Source of the DNA: Nocardioides halotolerans DSM 19273
Lineage (GTDB): Bacteria; Actinomycetota; Actinomycetes; Propionibacteriales; Nocardioidaceae
Direction: 5' to 3'
Length of the DNA stretch: 64,000 nucleotides
Assembly: GCF_000422805.1 (NCBI RefSeq)
Contig: NZ_AUGT01000009.1
Span: 258,727-322,726 of the forward strand
Shown: piece after piece, positions 52,201-61,879 of the stretch
Layout of the letters: every line of letters starts with the position of its first letter
Numbering within the stretch: position 1 is the stretch's first letter
Notes under the pieces: generated by a model
Databases searched by the model: none
Told to the model about the DNA's origin: nothing
Seen by the model: only the letters and a program-made list of their open reading frames with translations
Translations under genes and position numbers: made by a program

Positions 52201-52471
52201 CGGCGCCGCGGGCGCGGAGCGACTCGACGAGGTACTCGAAGTACTCGATGTGGCCGCCCTGGTAGCTGCTGACGGCCACGCCCTGGACGTCCTCCTCGAT
52301 CGCCGCGTCCACGACCTCCTGGACGGAGCGGTTGTGCCCGAGGTGCACGACCTCGCAGCCCTGGCTCATGAAGATCCGCCGCATGATGTTGATCGACGCG
52401 TCGTGCCCGTCGAACAGGCTGGATGCGGTCACCAGGCGGACCGGGTGCTGCGGGACGTGGAGCTCAGGCAT
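49298..52471 (-). CDS. icmF: Fused isobutyryl-CoA mutase with GTPase chaperone
   Basis: This 1057-residue three-part enzyme has an N-terminal B12-binding domain (1-145; DGHDASINIM with the cobalt-ligand His23). A MeaB-like G-protein domain (about 190-410) follows, with Walker A GTGGSGKS (199-206), VVVETPGIGQGDA and INKFERRGAEDA. The C-terminal part is the TIM-barrel mutase domain with the acyl-CoA site. It interconverts isobutyryl-CoA and n-butyryl-CoA, and possibly pivalyl/isovaleryl-CoA. The G domain protects and reloads the B12 cofactor. The length matches known IcmF. Its upstream gap holds an inverted repeat but no riboswitch that I recognise. Confidence 0.95.
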   Translation of the reverse strand: MPELHVPQHPVRLVTASSLFDGHDASINIMRRIFMSQGCEVVHLGHNRSVQEVVDAAIEEDVQGVAVSSYQGGHIEYFEYLVESLRARGADHVHVVGGGGGVIVHDEIDRLRRSGVTIFSPEDGQRLGLPGMINSVVADLDFDLWDSKHVTADDVISGDRLAVARAITGVETGRLPADALDALRRAAEQHPAPVLGITGTGGSGKSSLTDELVRRLRVDQQDKVRVAVVAVDPTRRKGGGALLGDRIRMNSLDLPDMDRSRVYFRSLATRGAHELPDYLADVITVLKAAGFDLVVVETPGIGQGDAAVVPYVDTSMYVMTPEFGAASQLEKIDMLDFADVVAINKFERRGAEDAMRDVARQLVRNREAFGKRAEDMPVFGTSAATFNDDGVTALYQHLKELLAEEQGSHALRLDEGALPRVDVRHSSKIRQVVPAERVRYLSEITETVRTYHARTDELVEQARAVQRLTWVADTVAEARGALAPSLEAAETALDDDVRKQLEHWPSVVEEYAAHPGRESLSGSRVPRVSLPAYADHGELVKYFRRENLPGRFPFTAGVFAFKRDDEDPARMFAGEGDPARTNRRFKVLSEGQPATRLSTAFDSVTLYGRDPDERPDIYGKVGTSGVSVATLDDMKELYDGFDLLDPATSVSMTINGPAPTVLAFFLNTAMDQARERGIDPYEAIKTVRGTVQADILKEDQGQNTCLFSTEFSLRCMADIQEWFIEKQVRNFYSVSISGYHIAEAGANPISQLAFTLANGFTYVEAYLARGMDIDDFAPNLSFFFSNGMDPEYSVIGRVARRIWAVAMKEKYGAGERSQKLKYHVQTSGRSLHAQEMDFNDIRTTLQALIAIYDNANSLHTNAYDEAVTTPSTESVRRALAIQLIINREWGLAMNENPLQGSYVIDELTDLVEEAVLKEFDAINERGGVLGAMETGYQRGRIQDESMLYEHRKHDGSLPIIGVNTFRRPHSENGHDGTPDHVELSRATDAEKESQLTRVRAFQEQHEQEATAALAHLKEVATSGGNVFAALMDAARVCSLGQVTEAFFEVGGAYRRNV

Positions 52472-52528
52472 TGCGTGGACCTTCGGTAGTTGGACGTCCT
52501 AGTAATTGTGCCACGGCGTCCGAGCGAG

Positions 52529-52597
52529 GGGATAGTCCCTGACGTCCGTGCCTGCGGAACCGGCGGCTCCACACGCACCAGCGTCAGGGACTATCCC
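52529..52597. repeat. Nested inverted repeat (GATAGTCCC family, copy 2)
   Basis: Arms GGGATAGTCCCTGACG (52529-52544) and its complement (52582-52597) enclose 37 bases. The first 15 bases of each arm are identical to copy 1 at 39639-39705. The interior differs in sequence but not in length. It lies between icmF and the end of marR, so it would terminate the latter away from the former. Confidence 0.8.
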
Positions 52598-52607
52598 GAG
52601 TGGGGGC

Positions 52608-53123
52608 TCAGTCCACGGTGTCGCCGGCGTCCTTGCGGAGCACGCCGAGGAGGCGGGTGAGGTCGGAGAGCTCTTTCGCGGAGACGCCGGGGCGCTGGAA
52701 GACGTCGGCGTTGAGGCCGTCGGTGGCCTTCTCGACGACCGCGCGGCCGGCGTCGGTGATCGAGGCGAGCACGACGCGGCGGTCGTCGTCGTGGCGCAGG
52801 CGCTCGACGAACCCCTGCCGCTCGAGGCGGTCGACCGCGGAGGTGACCGACGTCGGGTGCACCTGCAGCAGCGAGCCGAGCCGGGTCATCGGCATCGCGC
52901 CGCTCGAGGCGAACGACAGCAGCCGCAGCACCTCGTAGCGCGCGAAGGTCAGCTCGAGCGGGCGCAGCACCGCGTCGATCCGCTCCATGAGCAGCTGCTG
53001 GGCGCGGACCAGCGACGTCACCATGACCATGCCGTCCGCGGCGTCACCCCATCCGTGCCGCACCCACTGGCGGTGCGCCTCGCGGATCGGGTCGCGCCTG
53101 GCGTCCGCCGAGGGTTCGCTCAC
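52608..53123 (-). CDS. MarR-family transcriptional regulator
   Basis: This 171-residue winged-helix regulator has LTFARYEVLRLLSFASSGAM, TRLGSLLQVHPTSVTSAVDR and RLRHDDDRRVVLASITDAG, the MarR recognition helix and wing with the conserved DxRR-like motif. It probably represses a nearby or own promoter in response to a small molecule. The start GTG 53123 is preferred over ATG 53132 because TACCAT lies exactly seven bases upstream of it, the spacing seen for leaderless starts here. Its stop lies 11 bases from the inverted repeat at 52529-52597. Confidence 0.88.
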   Translation of the reverse strand: MSEPSADARRDPIREAHRQWVRHGWGDAADGMVMVTSLVRAQQLLMERIDAVLRPLELTFARYEVLRLLSFASSGAMPMTRLGSLLQVHPTSVTSAVDRLERQGFVERLRHDDDRRVVLASITDAGRAVVEKATDGLNADVFQRPGVSAKELSDLTRLLGVLRKDAGDTVD

Positions 53124-53130
53124 CCGCAGC

Positions 53131-53136
53131 ATGGTA
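53131..53136 (-). promoter_or_regulatory. -10 box TACCAT of marR
   Basis: On the minus strand TACCAT lies seven bases before the GTG at 53123 and contains the in-frame ATG that would otherwise be called as the start. Confidence 0.5.
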
Positions 53137-53395
53137 GGGACTCGGGCGGGCGACCACGGCGGTCAGCCCGACCGCGGACGCCGCGAGCACGTCGAGCTCG
53201 AGGTACGGCGTTCGGCGGACGCGCGCCGGACCGGGCGAAGGAGCGAGCGGCTCGAACCCAGCTATGACCCGGCGTGACCATCCCGGTGACAGCGCCGGAA
53301 TCTGGCCTACCTGGGGGATGGTCGCGGACGCGGTCGCGGACATAGGTTGCGCCTGTTCCGTCCGTTCTCGGCAGACACCCCCGAAGGATTCCCCT

Positions 53396-56300
53396 GTGCT
53401 GAGCACCTCTCGTCGGGATGGCGCCCGCCGGGGCACGCGCGTCAGCGCGATCGTCGCTTCCGCGGCCGTCGTGGTGACCCTTGTCCCCGCCCTGCTGCTC
53501 TCCTCACCGTCGACCGCCGCGAGCGCCCGCGCCGCGGCTCCTGCCGCCCCGTCCGCCTCCCCCTGGACGGCGTCCAACCGGACGCCCCAGGCGCAGCTGA
53601 ACGGGCACAAGCGTCGGGTGAACCCGAGCGCCTTCCGGGCCTACACGCTGAACGCGGCGCAGATGCGAGCCGCGCTCGCGGACGCACCTCGCGAGGGCAC
53701 GCGGGGGGTGCCGGCCACCGTGCGGATCCCGGCGCCCAACGGACAGCTCGTCTCGTTCGAGGTGGTCAGCTCCCCGATCATGCAGTCACGGCTCGCGGCC
53801 GCCCACCCGGACATCCAGACCTACGCCGGCCGGAGTGCCGACGGTCGGGCCTCGGTGCGTCTCGACATGACGCCGATGGGCTTCCACGCCTACGTGCGCG
53901 GAGCACACGGTGGCGACTCGTGGTATGTCGACCCGGCGTACAACGGCGACACCAGCCTCTACCTCTCCTACCTGGGCGCCGACGCCGAGGAGCCTGCAGG
54001 CGGGTTCCAGGAGGGCGCGATCGAGGCCCAGGCCGCCGAGGACGCCCCCGTACACACTGGCGAGGCGCCGGGTGACCTCACGAGGCTGCGCACCTACCGG
54101 CTCGCGCTGGTGACCGACCCCGGCTACGCCACCTACTTCGGTGGTCAGGCCGTCAACGACGGCAACCACGACCCCGAGTCCAACGCCATCGTCCTGGCCG
54201 AGAAGGTCACGCTGATGAACCGGGTCAACGAGGTCTACAACGACGACCTCGCGGTCCGCCTCGAGCTGATTGACGACACCGACAAGCTCAACCTCAACAC
54301 GGCGGCGATGGCGACCCTGCCGAACGGCCCGTGCGGTGCGGCGGCGTGCTTCTCCACCGCGAACGTCACGCAGTGCTCGAGCCTCGGCATCATCCGCATC
54401 GTGCTCGGCCAGCTGGTCGGCGCCGACAGCTACGACCTCGGCCACCTCGCGCTGGGCGCGCCCGGCGGCGGTGTCGCGGGCCTCGGCGTGGTGGGCGGCA
54501 ACAACAAGGCGCAGGGCTGCACCGGCATCCCGACGCCCGAGGGCGACTACTACGCGGTCGACTACGTGGCTCACGAGATGGGCCACCAGTTCGGCGGCAA
54601 CCACACCTTCAACGGCAACCAGTACAACTGCTCGGGCGGCAACCGCAACGGCGGGACGTCGGTCGAGCCCGGCTCGGGCACCTCGGTGATGGCCTACGCC
54701 GGCATCTGCCAGCAGGACAACCTGCAACCGCACTCCGACCCGTACTTCAGCCAGCGCAGCCAGAGCGAGATCACCGCGAACATCGTGGCGACGAAGGCGA
54801 ACGTCAACGAGGTGCAGACCGTCTCGCTCTACGGCTTCGACGGCGCGGACGCGATCACGCTGACCTTCAAGAACCAGACCACGGCGCCGATCCCGGCCGG
54901 GTCCACCTCCGCCCAGATCGACGCGGCGCTCGAGACGCTGCCGGCGATCGGCCCGGGCGGCGTCACCGTCTCGGGCTACAACAACCAGAACAATGCCACC
55001 GGGCTGGCCAACGGCATCCAGGTGACCTTCGGCGGCCCGGGCCTGCTCGGCGCCGACCAGCCGCGGATGACGGTGACGCCCGTCGCCGGTGACGTGACCG
55101 GGTTCGTCGGCACGACCGCGCAGGGCGGTCCGCAGACCAACGGCGGCCACACCGTCGAGGACACCGACAACCACAACCCGACGGTGACCGCCCCCGACGA
55201 CAAGACGATCCCGATGCTGACGCCGTTCACGCTGACCGGCAGCGGCACGGACGCCGACGACGACTCGCTGATCTACCTCTGGGAGCAGAACGACCGGGGC
55301 GGCAGCAGCGGCAACCAGCTGGTGAGCCAGACCAAGACCAACGGTCCGCTGTTCCGGGTCTTCGGCACCTACGCCGACGTGACCCCGGCCGGCACGGTCA
55401 CGATCCACTCGCCGGGGGAGAACCACGCCACCGGCGACCCGTCGCGCACCTTCCCGGACATGCAGCAGATCCTCGACAGCAACTACAACGCCGCCACGCC
55501 GACGCCTCCGGTGTCACCGGCGACGACGTGGTTCGGCAGGTGCCCCGACGCGCCCCCGCCGCCGGTGCCGTTCCCGCCGGCCACCGGCACCGGCATCACC
55601 AACGTGCCCGTCGCGACGGTGGAGTGCTTCGCCGAGTGGCTGCCGGACTCGAGCTACGTGGGCGACGTCCTCGCTGCCAACAACGAGCCGTCGCTGCACT
55701 TCCGGCTCACCGCGCGCGACCAGCACGCCGAGGGCGGCGGCTACGCGTTCGACGACGTGAAGCTGACGATCGACAAGACCGCCGGGCCGCTGCTCGTGCA
55801 GGGTCGCAACACGGCGGCGACCGCTGCCGTCGGTGGGCGCGAGGAGAACATCACCTGGACGGTGAACTCCACGGACAAGCCGACGCTGGCGCCGAACGTC
55901 AGGATCTCGGTGTCGACCGACGGCGGCCTCACGTGGCCCTACGTGGTCGCCGACAACGTGCCGAACGACGGCGCGCAGCGCATCACGTGGCCCAACGTCG
56001 GCACCGACCGGGCCCGGCTCAAGATCGAGGCCGTCGACAACTACTTCTTCGACGTCAACAACCTCGACTTCGCGATCAATCCGCGCCTCGTGGCGACCGG
56101 GCCGGCCGCGTCGTCGTACTCGGTCCAGTACAGCGACGGCCCGACCACCCCGATCACGGTCAGCGCCGAGACGGGACGGCGCGACGGTCCGGGGCTCTCC
56201 GCCTCGGCGTCGGGCCTGCCTGCCGGGCTCAACGTGACCGAGACCGACACGTCGGGGGCCACCGGCCCGCTGACGTCGACGTTCACGGTGTCGGGGCACG

Positions 56301-57358
56301 CGACCGACGCGCCGGGCACCTACCCGGTGACGGTCACCGTGACCGACGGGACGGACTCCGAGGAGCTCGACTTGACGATCGAGGTGACCGCGGAGGACGC
56401 GACCGCGACGTACACCGGTCCGGCGACGGTCGAGGCGCCCGTGGGCGGCAACGACGTCGTCACGGTCCCGCTGAGCGCCCACGTGACGCAGGCTGCCGAC
56501 GGCAGCCCTGGTGACCTGACCAAGGCGACGGTGACGATCAAGGACACGATCGCCAACGAGGTGCTGTGCGCCGACGCCGCGGTCGACGCCAACGGCGACG
56601 CGAGCTGCTCCTACTCGGCGGACATCCCGCTGCAGTCGGGCCGGGTCTACAACCTGCAGCTGCAGGTCGGCGGTCGCTACGCCGGCTCCGGGACCGGCTC
56701 GCTGAGCGTCACGATCGACCACACCGACCCGCAGACGTCGATCACGTCGGGTCCGGCCGAGGGGAGCCTCCTGCTCGACACGGCGACCAGCATCGGCATC
56801 GGAGCCGACGAGAGCCCGGTGACCTTCACCTGCACCCTCGACGGCGCGACGCAGGCGTGCCCGACGTCGCCGGTGTCGCTGAGCGGGCTCAGCGCGAGGA
56901 CGCACACGTTCTCGGTCTTCGCGACGGACCCGGCCGGCAACGCCGACGAGACCCCGGCGACGCGGAGCTTCACCGTGCCGCTGGACGACGTCGCACTGGC
57001 GTCGACCAAGGGCTCGTGGAAGCGCGCCGGACAGGCGGGTGCCTTCGGCGGCACCGTGTCGACCTCGAAGAAGAAGGGGTCGACGCTGAGCACCACGATC
57101 AGCGGAGCCACGTCGCTGTCGCTCATCGCGACCACGGGCAAGAAGGGCGGCACCGTCAAGGTGTTCCTCAACGGCCAGCTCCTCAAGGCCATCTCGCTCA
57201 AGGGCGCGGCGGCCGGCAAGGTCGTCATCCCCGTGGCGACGTTCGCCTCCGCCCAGTCGGGCACGGTGACGATCGTCAACGACACCAAGAAGGCCAAGAA
57301 GAAGAAGAAGCAGAAGACGGTCGTGATCGACGGCCTCGGGGTGGTCACCGCCTCCTGA
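53396..57358 (+). CDS. Large secreted zinc metalloprotease (reprolysin-like) with accessory beta domains
   Basis: This 1320-residue exported protein has a signal peptide at about 1-44 and a propeptide-like region (about 60-220). The metzincin domain contains HEMGHQFGGNH (393-403), the full HExxHxxGxxH zinc site, with the Met-turn probably in TSVMAYAG. Further domains follow: a low-complexity region with PDAPPPPVPFPP, several Ig/cadherin-like domains (AVDNYFFDVNN, VTVTDGTDSEE), and a basic C-terminal domain (KKAKKKKKQK) of a kind found at the ends of wall-associated actinobacterial proteins. It degrades extracellular protein. Start: GTG 53396 with GAAGGA seven bases upstream. The hairpin at 57377 terminates it. 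Confidence 0.87.
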   Translation: MLSTSRRDGARRGTRVSAIVASAAVVVTLVPALLLSSPSTAASARAAAPAAPSASPWTASNRTPQAQLNGHKRRVNPSAFRAYTLNAAQMRAALADAPREGTRGVPATVRIPAPNGQLVSFEVVSSPIMQSRLAAAHPDIQTYAGRSADGRASVRLDMTPMGFHAYVRGAHGGDSWYVDPAYNGDTSLYLSYLGADAEEPAGGFQEGAIEAQAAEDAPVHTGEAPGDLTRLRTYRLALVTDPGYATYFGGQAVNDGNHDPESNAIVLAEKVTLMNRVNEVYNDDLAVRLELIDDTDKLNLNTAAMATLPNGPCGAAACFSTANVTQCSSLGIIRIVLGQLVGADSYDLGHLALGAPGGGVAGLGVVGGNNKAQGCTGIPTPEGDYYAVDYVAHEMGHQFGGNHTFNGNQYNCSGGNRNGGTSVEPGSGTSVMAYAGICQQDNLQPHSDPYFSQRSQSEITANIVATKANVNEVQTVSLYGFDGADAITLTFKNQTTAPIPAGSTSAQIDAALETLPAIGPGGVTVSGYNNQNNATGLANGIQVTFGGPGLLGADQPRMTVTPVAGDVTGFVGTTAQGGPQTNGGHTVEDTDNHNPTVTAPDDKTIPMLTPFTLTGSGTDADDDSLIYLWEQNDRGGSSGNQLVSQTKTNGPLFRVFGTYADVTPAGTVTIHSPGENHATGDPSRTFPDMQQILDSNYNAATPTPPVSPATTWFGRCPDAPPPPVPFPPATGTGITNVPVATVECFAEWLPDSSYVGDVLAANNEPSLHFRLTARDQHAEGGGYAFDDVKLTIDKTAGPLLVQGRNTAATAAVGGREENITWTVNSTDKPTLAPNVRISVSTDGGLTWPYVVADNVPNDGAQRITWPNVGTDRARLKIEAVDNYFFDVNNLDFAINPRLVATGPAASSYSVQYSDGPTTPITVSAETGRRDGPGLSASASGLPAGLNVTETDTSGATGPLTSTFTVSGHATDAPGTYPVTVTVTDGTDSEELDLTIEVTAEDATATYTGPATVEAPVGGNDVVTVPLSAHVTQAADGSPGDLTKATVTIKDTIANEVLCADAAVDANGDASCSYSADIPLQSGRVYNLQLQVGGRYAGSGTGSLSVTIDHTDPQTSITSGPAEGSLLLDTATSIGIGADESPVTFTCTLDGATQACPTSPVSLSGLSARTHTFSVFATDPAGNADETPATRSFTVPLDDVALASTKGSWKRAGQAGAFGGTVSTSKKKGSTLSTTISGATSLSLIATTGKKGGTVKVFLNGQLLKAISLKGAAAGKVVIPVATFASAQSGTVTIVNDTKKAKKKKKQKTVVIDGLGVVTAS

Positions 57359-57376
57359 CCGACGGTCGACGTCGAG

Positions 57377-57404
57377 CCCGGTGCCGGACCCGTCCGGCAC
57401 CGGG
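57377..57404 (+). terminator. Stem-loop after the metalloprotease gene
   Basis: A perfect 13-bp stem (57377-57389 with 57392-57404; arm CCCGGTGCCGGAC) starts 18 bases after the stop. Confidence 0.65.
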
Positions 57405-57436
57405 GTCGCTGGCGTGGGTCTGACAGGGTGCTCCCC

Positions 57437-58333
57437 ATGCGACTCGGGATGACCCTGCCGGTCATGGAGCCGGACCTGTGGGCCGAGCCCGACACGCTCG
57501 AGCGCTGGGCGCGGGCGGTGGACGCGGGGCCGTACGCCTCACTGTGCTTCGGCGAGCGGATGGCCTTCGACAACCCGGAGACGCTGACCCTGCTCGGCGC
57601 GGTCGCGGCCTGGACGTCGCGGGTCCGGCTGGTGACGACGGTCATCGTGCCGCAGCTGCACCGGCCGGCTCCGCTCGCCAAGGCCCTGGCGACGGCCGAC
57701 CGGCTCAGCGGCGGCCGCCTCACCGTGGGGTTCGGGGTCGGCGGCCGGGTCGAGGACTACCGCGCCGCCGAGGCGGACGGGCCGCAGACGATGGGGGAGA
57801 TGTCGCGCCTGGCCGGGCTCGTGCAGCGGGTCTGGGCCGGTGAGAAGCTCACCGAGGCGGAGCGCCCGGTCGGGCCGCCGCCCCTGCAGCCGGGTGGACC
57901 GCCGCTGCTGGTCGGGACGATGGGCCCGCGCACGCTGCGCTCGGCCGCGTCGTGGGCCGACGGCCTTGCGGGCTTCACCCTCGACCTCGACGTCGCCGCG
58001 ATCTCCGGGCTGCACGACGTCGCGCGCGCCGCGTGGTCGGACGCCGGCCGCCCCGCCCCGCTGCTCACCACGTCGTTCTGGGTCGCGCTCGCCGACTCGC
58101 CGTCCGGCGTACCCGACGCGCGGGCGCAGGTGCACCGCCACCTGCGCCACTACATGAACTGGCTGCCGCCCGCGCTCGTCGACGCCATGGCGCCCACGAC
58201 CGGCTTCGCCGGCACCGCCGCCGACCTCGCTGACATCCTGCGACGCCTCGAGGACGTCGGCACCGACGAGGTGCACGTGATCCCGACGTCGACGGACGTG
58301 GGGTTGGTGGAGCGGGTCGCCGAGCTGGCCTGA
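57437..58333 (+). CDS. LLM-class flavin/F420-dependent oxidoreductase
   Basis: This 298-residue luciferase-like TIM barrel has the family start MRLGMTLPVMEPDLWAEPD. LVTTVIVPQLHRPAPLAKA and RLSGGRLTVGFGVGGRVEDY (family motif) follow, then GPPLLVGTMGPRTLRSAA. It probably uses F420 or FMN on an unknown substrate. The start is ATG 57437; a near-consensus -10 box CAGGGT lies seven bases upstream of it. It ends three bases before the inverted repeat at 58336-58411, facing another LLM gene on the other strand. Confidence 0.88.
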   Translation: MRLGMTLPVMEPDLWAEPDTLERWARAVDAGPYASLCFGERMAFDNPETLTLLGAVAAWTSRVRLVTTVIVPQLHRPAPLAKALATADRLSGGRLTVGFGVGGRVEDYRAAEADGPQTMGEMSRLAGLVQRVWAGEKLTEAERPVGPPPLQPGGPPLLVGTMGPRTLRSAASWADGLAGFTLDLDVAAISGLHDVARAAWSDAGRPAPLLTTSFWVALADSPSGVPDARAQVHRHLRHYMNWLPPALVDAMAPTTGFAGTAADLADILRRLEDVGTDEVHVIPTSTDVGLVERVAELA

Positions 58334-58335
58334 CG

Positions 58336-58411
58336 TGGGGTAACTCACCGTTCGGTGTGCTTCCACGCCGTTCTGCCGGTGTGAAAGCGGACCGAACGGT
58401 GAGTTACCCCA
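58336..58411. repeat. Nested inverted repeat between convergent LLM genes
   Basis: A perfect 21-bp arm pair (58336-58356 with 58391-58411; arm TGGGGTAACTCACCGTTCGG plus T) encloses 34 bases, which hold a second, imperfect stem (GCTTCCAC/GTGAAAGC). The TAA stop of the minus-strand LLM gene lies in the right arm. It has the same design and size as the elements at 39.6 and 52.5 kb but a different sequence. Confidence 0.8.
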
Positions 58412-59444
58412 AGTCCGCCGCCGGCGCCTGCGGAGCAGCCGCCCCCAGAGCCGCAGCCAGCGCCGCCACGTCGGCCAGGTCGACGTCATAGCCCGGGAAG
58501 TAGCAGCAGACCCGGTCGGCGAGGTCACCGAAGCGGCGGTGCAGCTCGGCGGCGACCTCCTCGGGCGTGCCGCGCACGGCGAGGGTGTCGACCATCGCGT
58601 CGTCGACGAGGTCGATCATCTCGAGCACCGACCCGGTCTTGGACAGCGCGTTGAGCTCGGGCTGCAGGTTGCCACAGCCCTCGACGTCGAGGACCGACCG
58701 GTACGCCGGTGTCGAGCCGTAGAACGCCAGCAGCCCGCGCACGCCGAGCGTCGCGGCGGCGAGCTGCTCGGGGGTCCGGCCCATGGCCACGATCGCCTGT
58801 GGGTAGACGGTGAACGGGCTCGGGTCGGTCCGCCTCGCCAGGCCCTCCTCGACGGCGGGGAGCGTGCGCTCGCGGACGTGGCGGTGGCTGTGGAACGGCA
58901 TCACCAGCAGCCCGTCGGCGACCTCGGCCGCCGTGCGCGTCATCAGCGGGCCGAGCGCGCCGAGCAGGACCGGCGGCAGACCCCACTCGAGCGGGCCGGG
59001 CACGAACGTCGGCGGCATCAGCGTGTGCCGGGTGTGCTCCCCGCGGAAGTCGAGCCGGGTGCCGTCCTGCCACGACCCGAGGATCGCCTTCACGGCCAGC
59101 ACGATCTCCCGCATCCGCGCGGCCGGCGGCGACCACGTGGCGCCGTACCTCTTCTCGACGTGCGGGCGGACCTGCGAGCCCAGGCCGAGGCGGAACCGGC
59201 CGCCGCTCATCCGCTGCAGGTCGTGCGCGGTGTGCGCGAGGTGCATCGGCGAGCGCGGCATCGCGATGGCGACGTTGGTCATGAGGTCGGTCTCGACGCC
59301 CGCCGCGGCCGCCGCGGCCAGCGGCAGGAACACGTCGTGCGGCCCCTCGAAGGTGAACAGCCCGGCAGCTCCGGCCTCGACCAGCTCGCGGGCGCGGGAG
59401 GCGGCGTGCTCGGGCGGTACGTCGAGCTGCAGGTCGAGGAGCAC
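58404..59444 (-). CDS. F420-dependent LLM oxidoreductase
   Basis: This 346-residue luciferase-like barrel has AGAAGLFTFEGPHDVFLPL, NVAIAMPRSPMHLAHTAHDL, and GRFRLGLGSQVRPHVEKRYG, the last typical of F420-dependent actinobacterial LLM enzymes. PPVLLGALGPLMTRTAAEVAD follows. The substrate is unknown. Start: GTG 59444 with a TACCTT box six bases upstream. It faces the LLM gene at 57.4 kb and the two share the inverted repeat at their 3' ends; their sequences are only distantly alike. Confidence 0.88.
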   Translation of the reverse strand: MLLDLQLDVPPEHAASRARELVEAGAAGLFTFEGPHDVFLPLAAAAAAGVETDLMTNVAIAMPRSPMHLAHTAHDLQRMSGGRFRLGLGSQVRPHVEKRYGATWSPPAARMREIVLAVKAILGSWQDGTRLDFRGEHTRHTLMPPTFVPGPLEWGLPPVLLGALGPLMTRTAAEVADGLLVMPFHSHRHVRERTLPAVEEGLARRTDPSPFTVYPQAIVAMGRTPEQLAAATLGVRGLLAFYGSTPAYRSVLDVEGCGNLQPELNALSKTGSVLEMIDLVDDAMVDTLAVRGTPEEVAAELHRRFGDLADRVCCYFPGYDVDLADVAALAAALGAAAPQAPAADLG

Positions 59445-59450
59445 AGCCGA

Positions 59451-59456
59451 AAGGTA
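59451..59456 (-). promoter_or_regulatory. -10 box TACCTT of the minus-strand LLM gene
   Basis: On the minus strand TACCTT lies six bases before the GTG at 59444. Confidence 0.45.
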
Positions 59457-59487
59457 GTGCCCGGCGCGGCTGCGGTGCAGTTCTCGC

Positions 59488-59847
59488 CTAAGGCGAGCCG
59501 TAGATCGATCTGTCCGGGGCCGGCGGCGTACGCCGGCTGCGCATCACCGCCCACACGATCAGGAAGACCCCCAGCACGCGGGCGATGGTCATCACCGTGC
59601 CGAGGTGCTCGTGGAACAGCACCTTCTCGTAGATGTGCGAGCTGTCGAGGAACGTCACCTCGGCCGTCGCGGCCGCAACGACTCCAAGCACGACACCGAC
59701 CAGCAGCGACCCGATCCCGCCGATGGTCGCCCACGCCTGCGAGCGTCCGAGCCCGAAGCACCACATCGCGAGCCAGAGATAGGCGAGCGCCTCGAGCAGG
59801 AAGAGGACTGTCTGGACCTTGTACTCGGTCTCGCTGAACGGGAACAT
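59488..59847 (-). CDS. Small membrane protein, function unknown
   Basis: This 119-residue protein has three hydrophobic segments (about 12-33, 40-62 and 82-100), an extracytoplasmic loop with FLDSSHIYEKVLFHEH, and a basic C-terminus RSRRTPPAPDRS. I do not recognise a family. A TAGGGT box lies seven bases from the ATG, so it is probably a leaderless single gene. It sits between typA and the LLM gene. Confidence 0.72.
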   Translation of the reverse strand: MFPFSETEYKVQTVLFLLEALAYLWLAMWCFGLGRSQAWATIGGIGSLLVGVVLGVVAAATAEVTFLDSSHIYEKVLFHEHLGTVMTIARVLGVFLIVWAVMRSRRTPPAPDRSIYGSP

Positions 59848-59854
59848 GCGCGCG

Positions 59855-59860
59855 ACCCTA
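59855..59860 (-). promoter_or_regulatory. -10 box TAGGGT of the small membrane protein gene
   Basis: On the minus strand TAGGGT lies seven bases before the ATG at 59847. Confidence 0.5.
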
Positions 59861-59874
59861 GGTCAGGCGCACCC

Positions 59875-61764
<1,890 letters not shown>

Positions 61765-61772
61765 AAGGGTCC

Positions 61773-61778
61773 ACGTTA
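61773..61778 (-). promoter_or_regulatory. -10 box TAACGT of typA
   Basis: On the minus strand TAACGT lies eight bases before the GTG at 61764. Confidence 0.45.
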
Positions 61779-61846
61779 CGGTTCCGAGGGCTCCGGGGCC
61801 GCATCGGCGCGAGCGGCCGCCGCGGGTGGACATCGGGCATGGACGC

Positions 61847-61868
61847 CGCGCGTGGATCGCGCGTGGAT
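61847..61868. repeat. 11-bp tandem repeat in the PPOX promoter
   Basis: CGCGCGTGGAT occurs twice back to back, ending at the first base of the -10 box at 61868. It might be an operator; chance cannot be excluded in GC-rich sequence. Confidence 0.5.
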
Positions 61869-61873
61869 ACCGT
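61868..61873 (+). promoter_or_regulatory. -10 box TACCGT of the PPOX gene
   Basis: TACCGT ends six bases before the ATG at 61880. Confidence 0.45.
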
Positions 61874-61879
61874 GACCGC

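Noticed and set aside
49427..52489. A 1020-codon plus-strand frame opposite icmF
   Set aside because: Antisense shadow of an unmistakable IcmF.
52472..52607. B12 riboswitch upstream of icmF
   Set aside because: I found no B12-box-like sequence; the gap is occupied by the inverted repeat and ordinary sequence.
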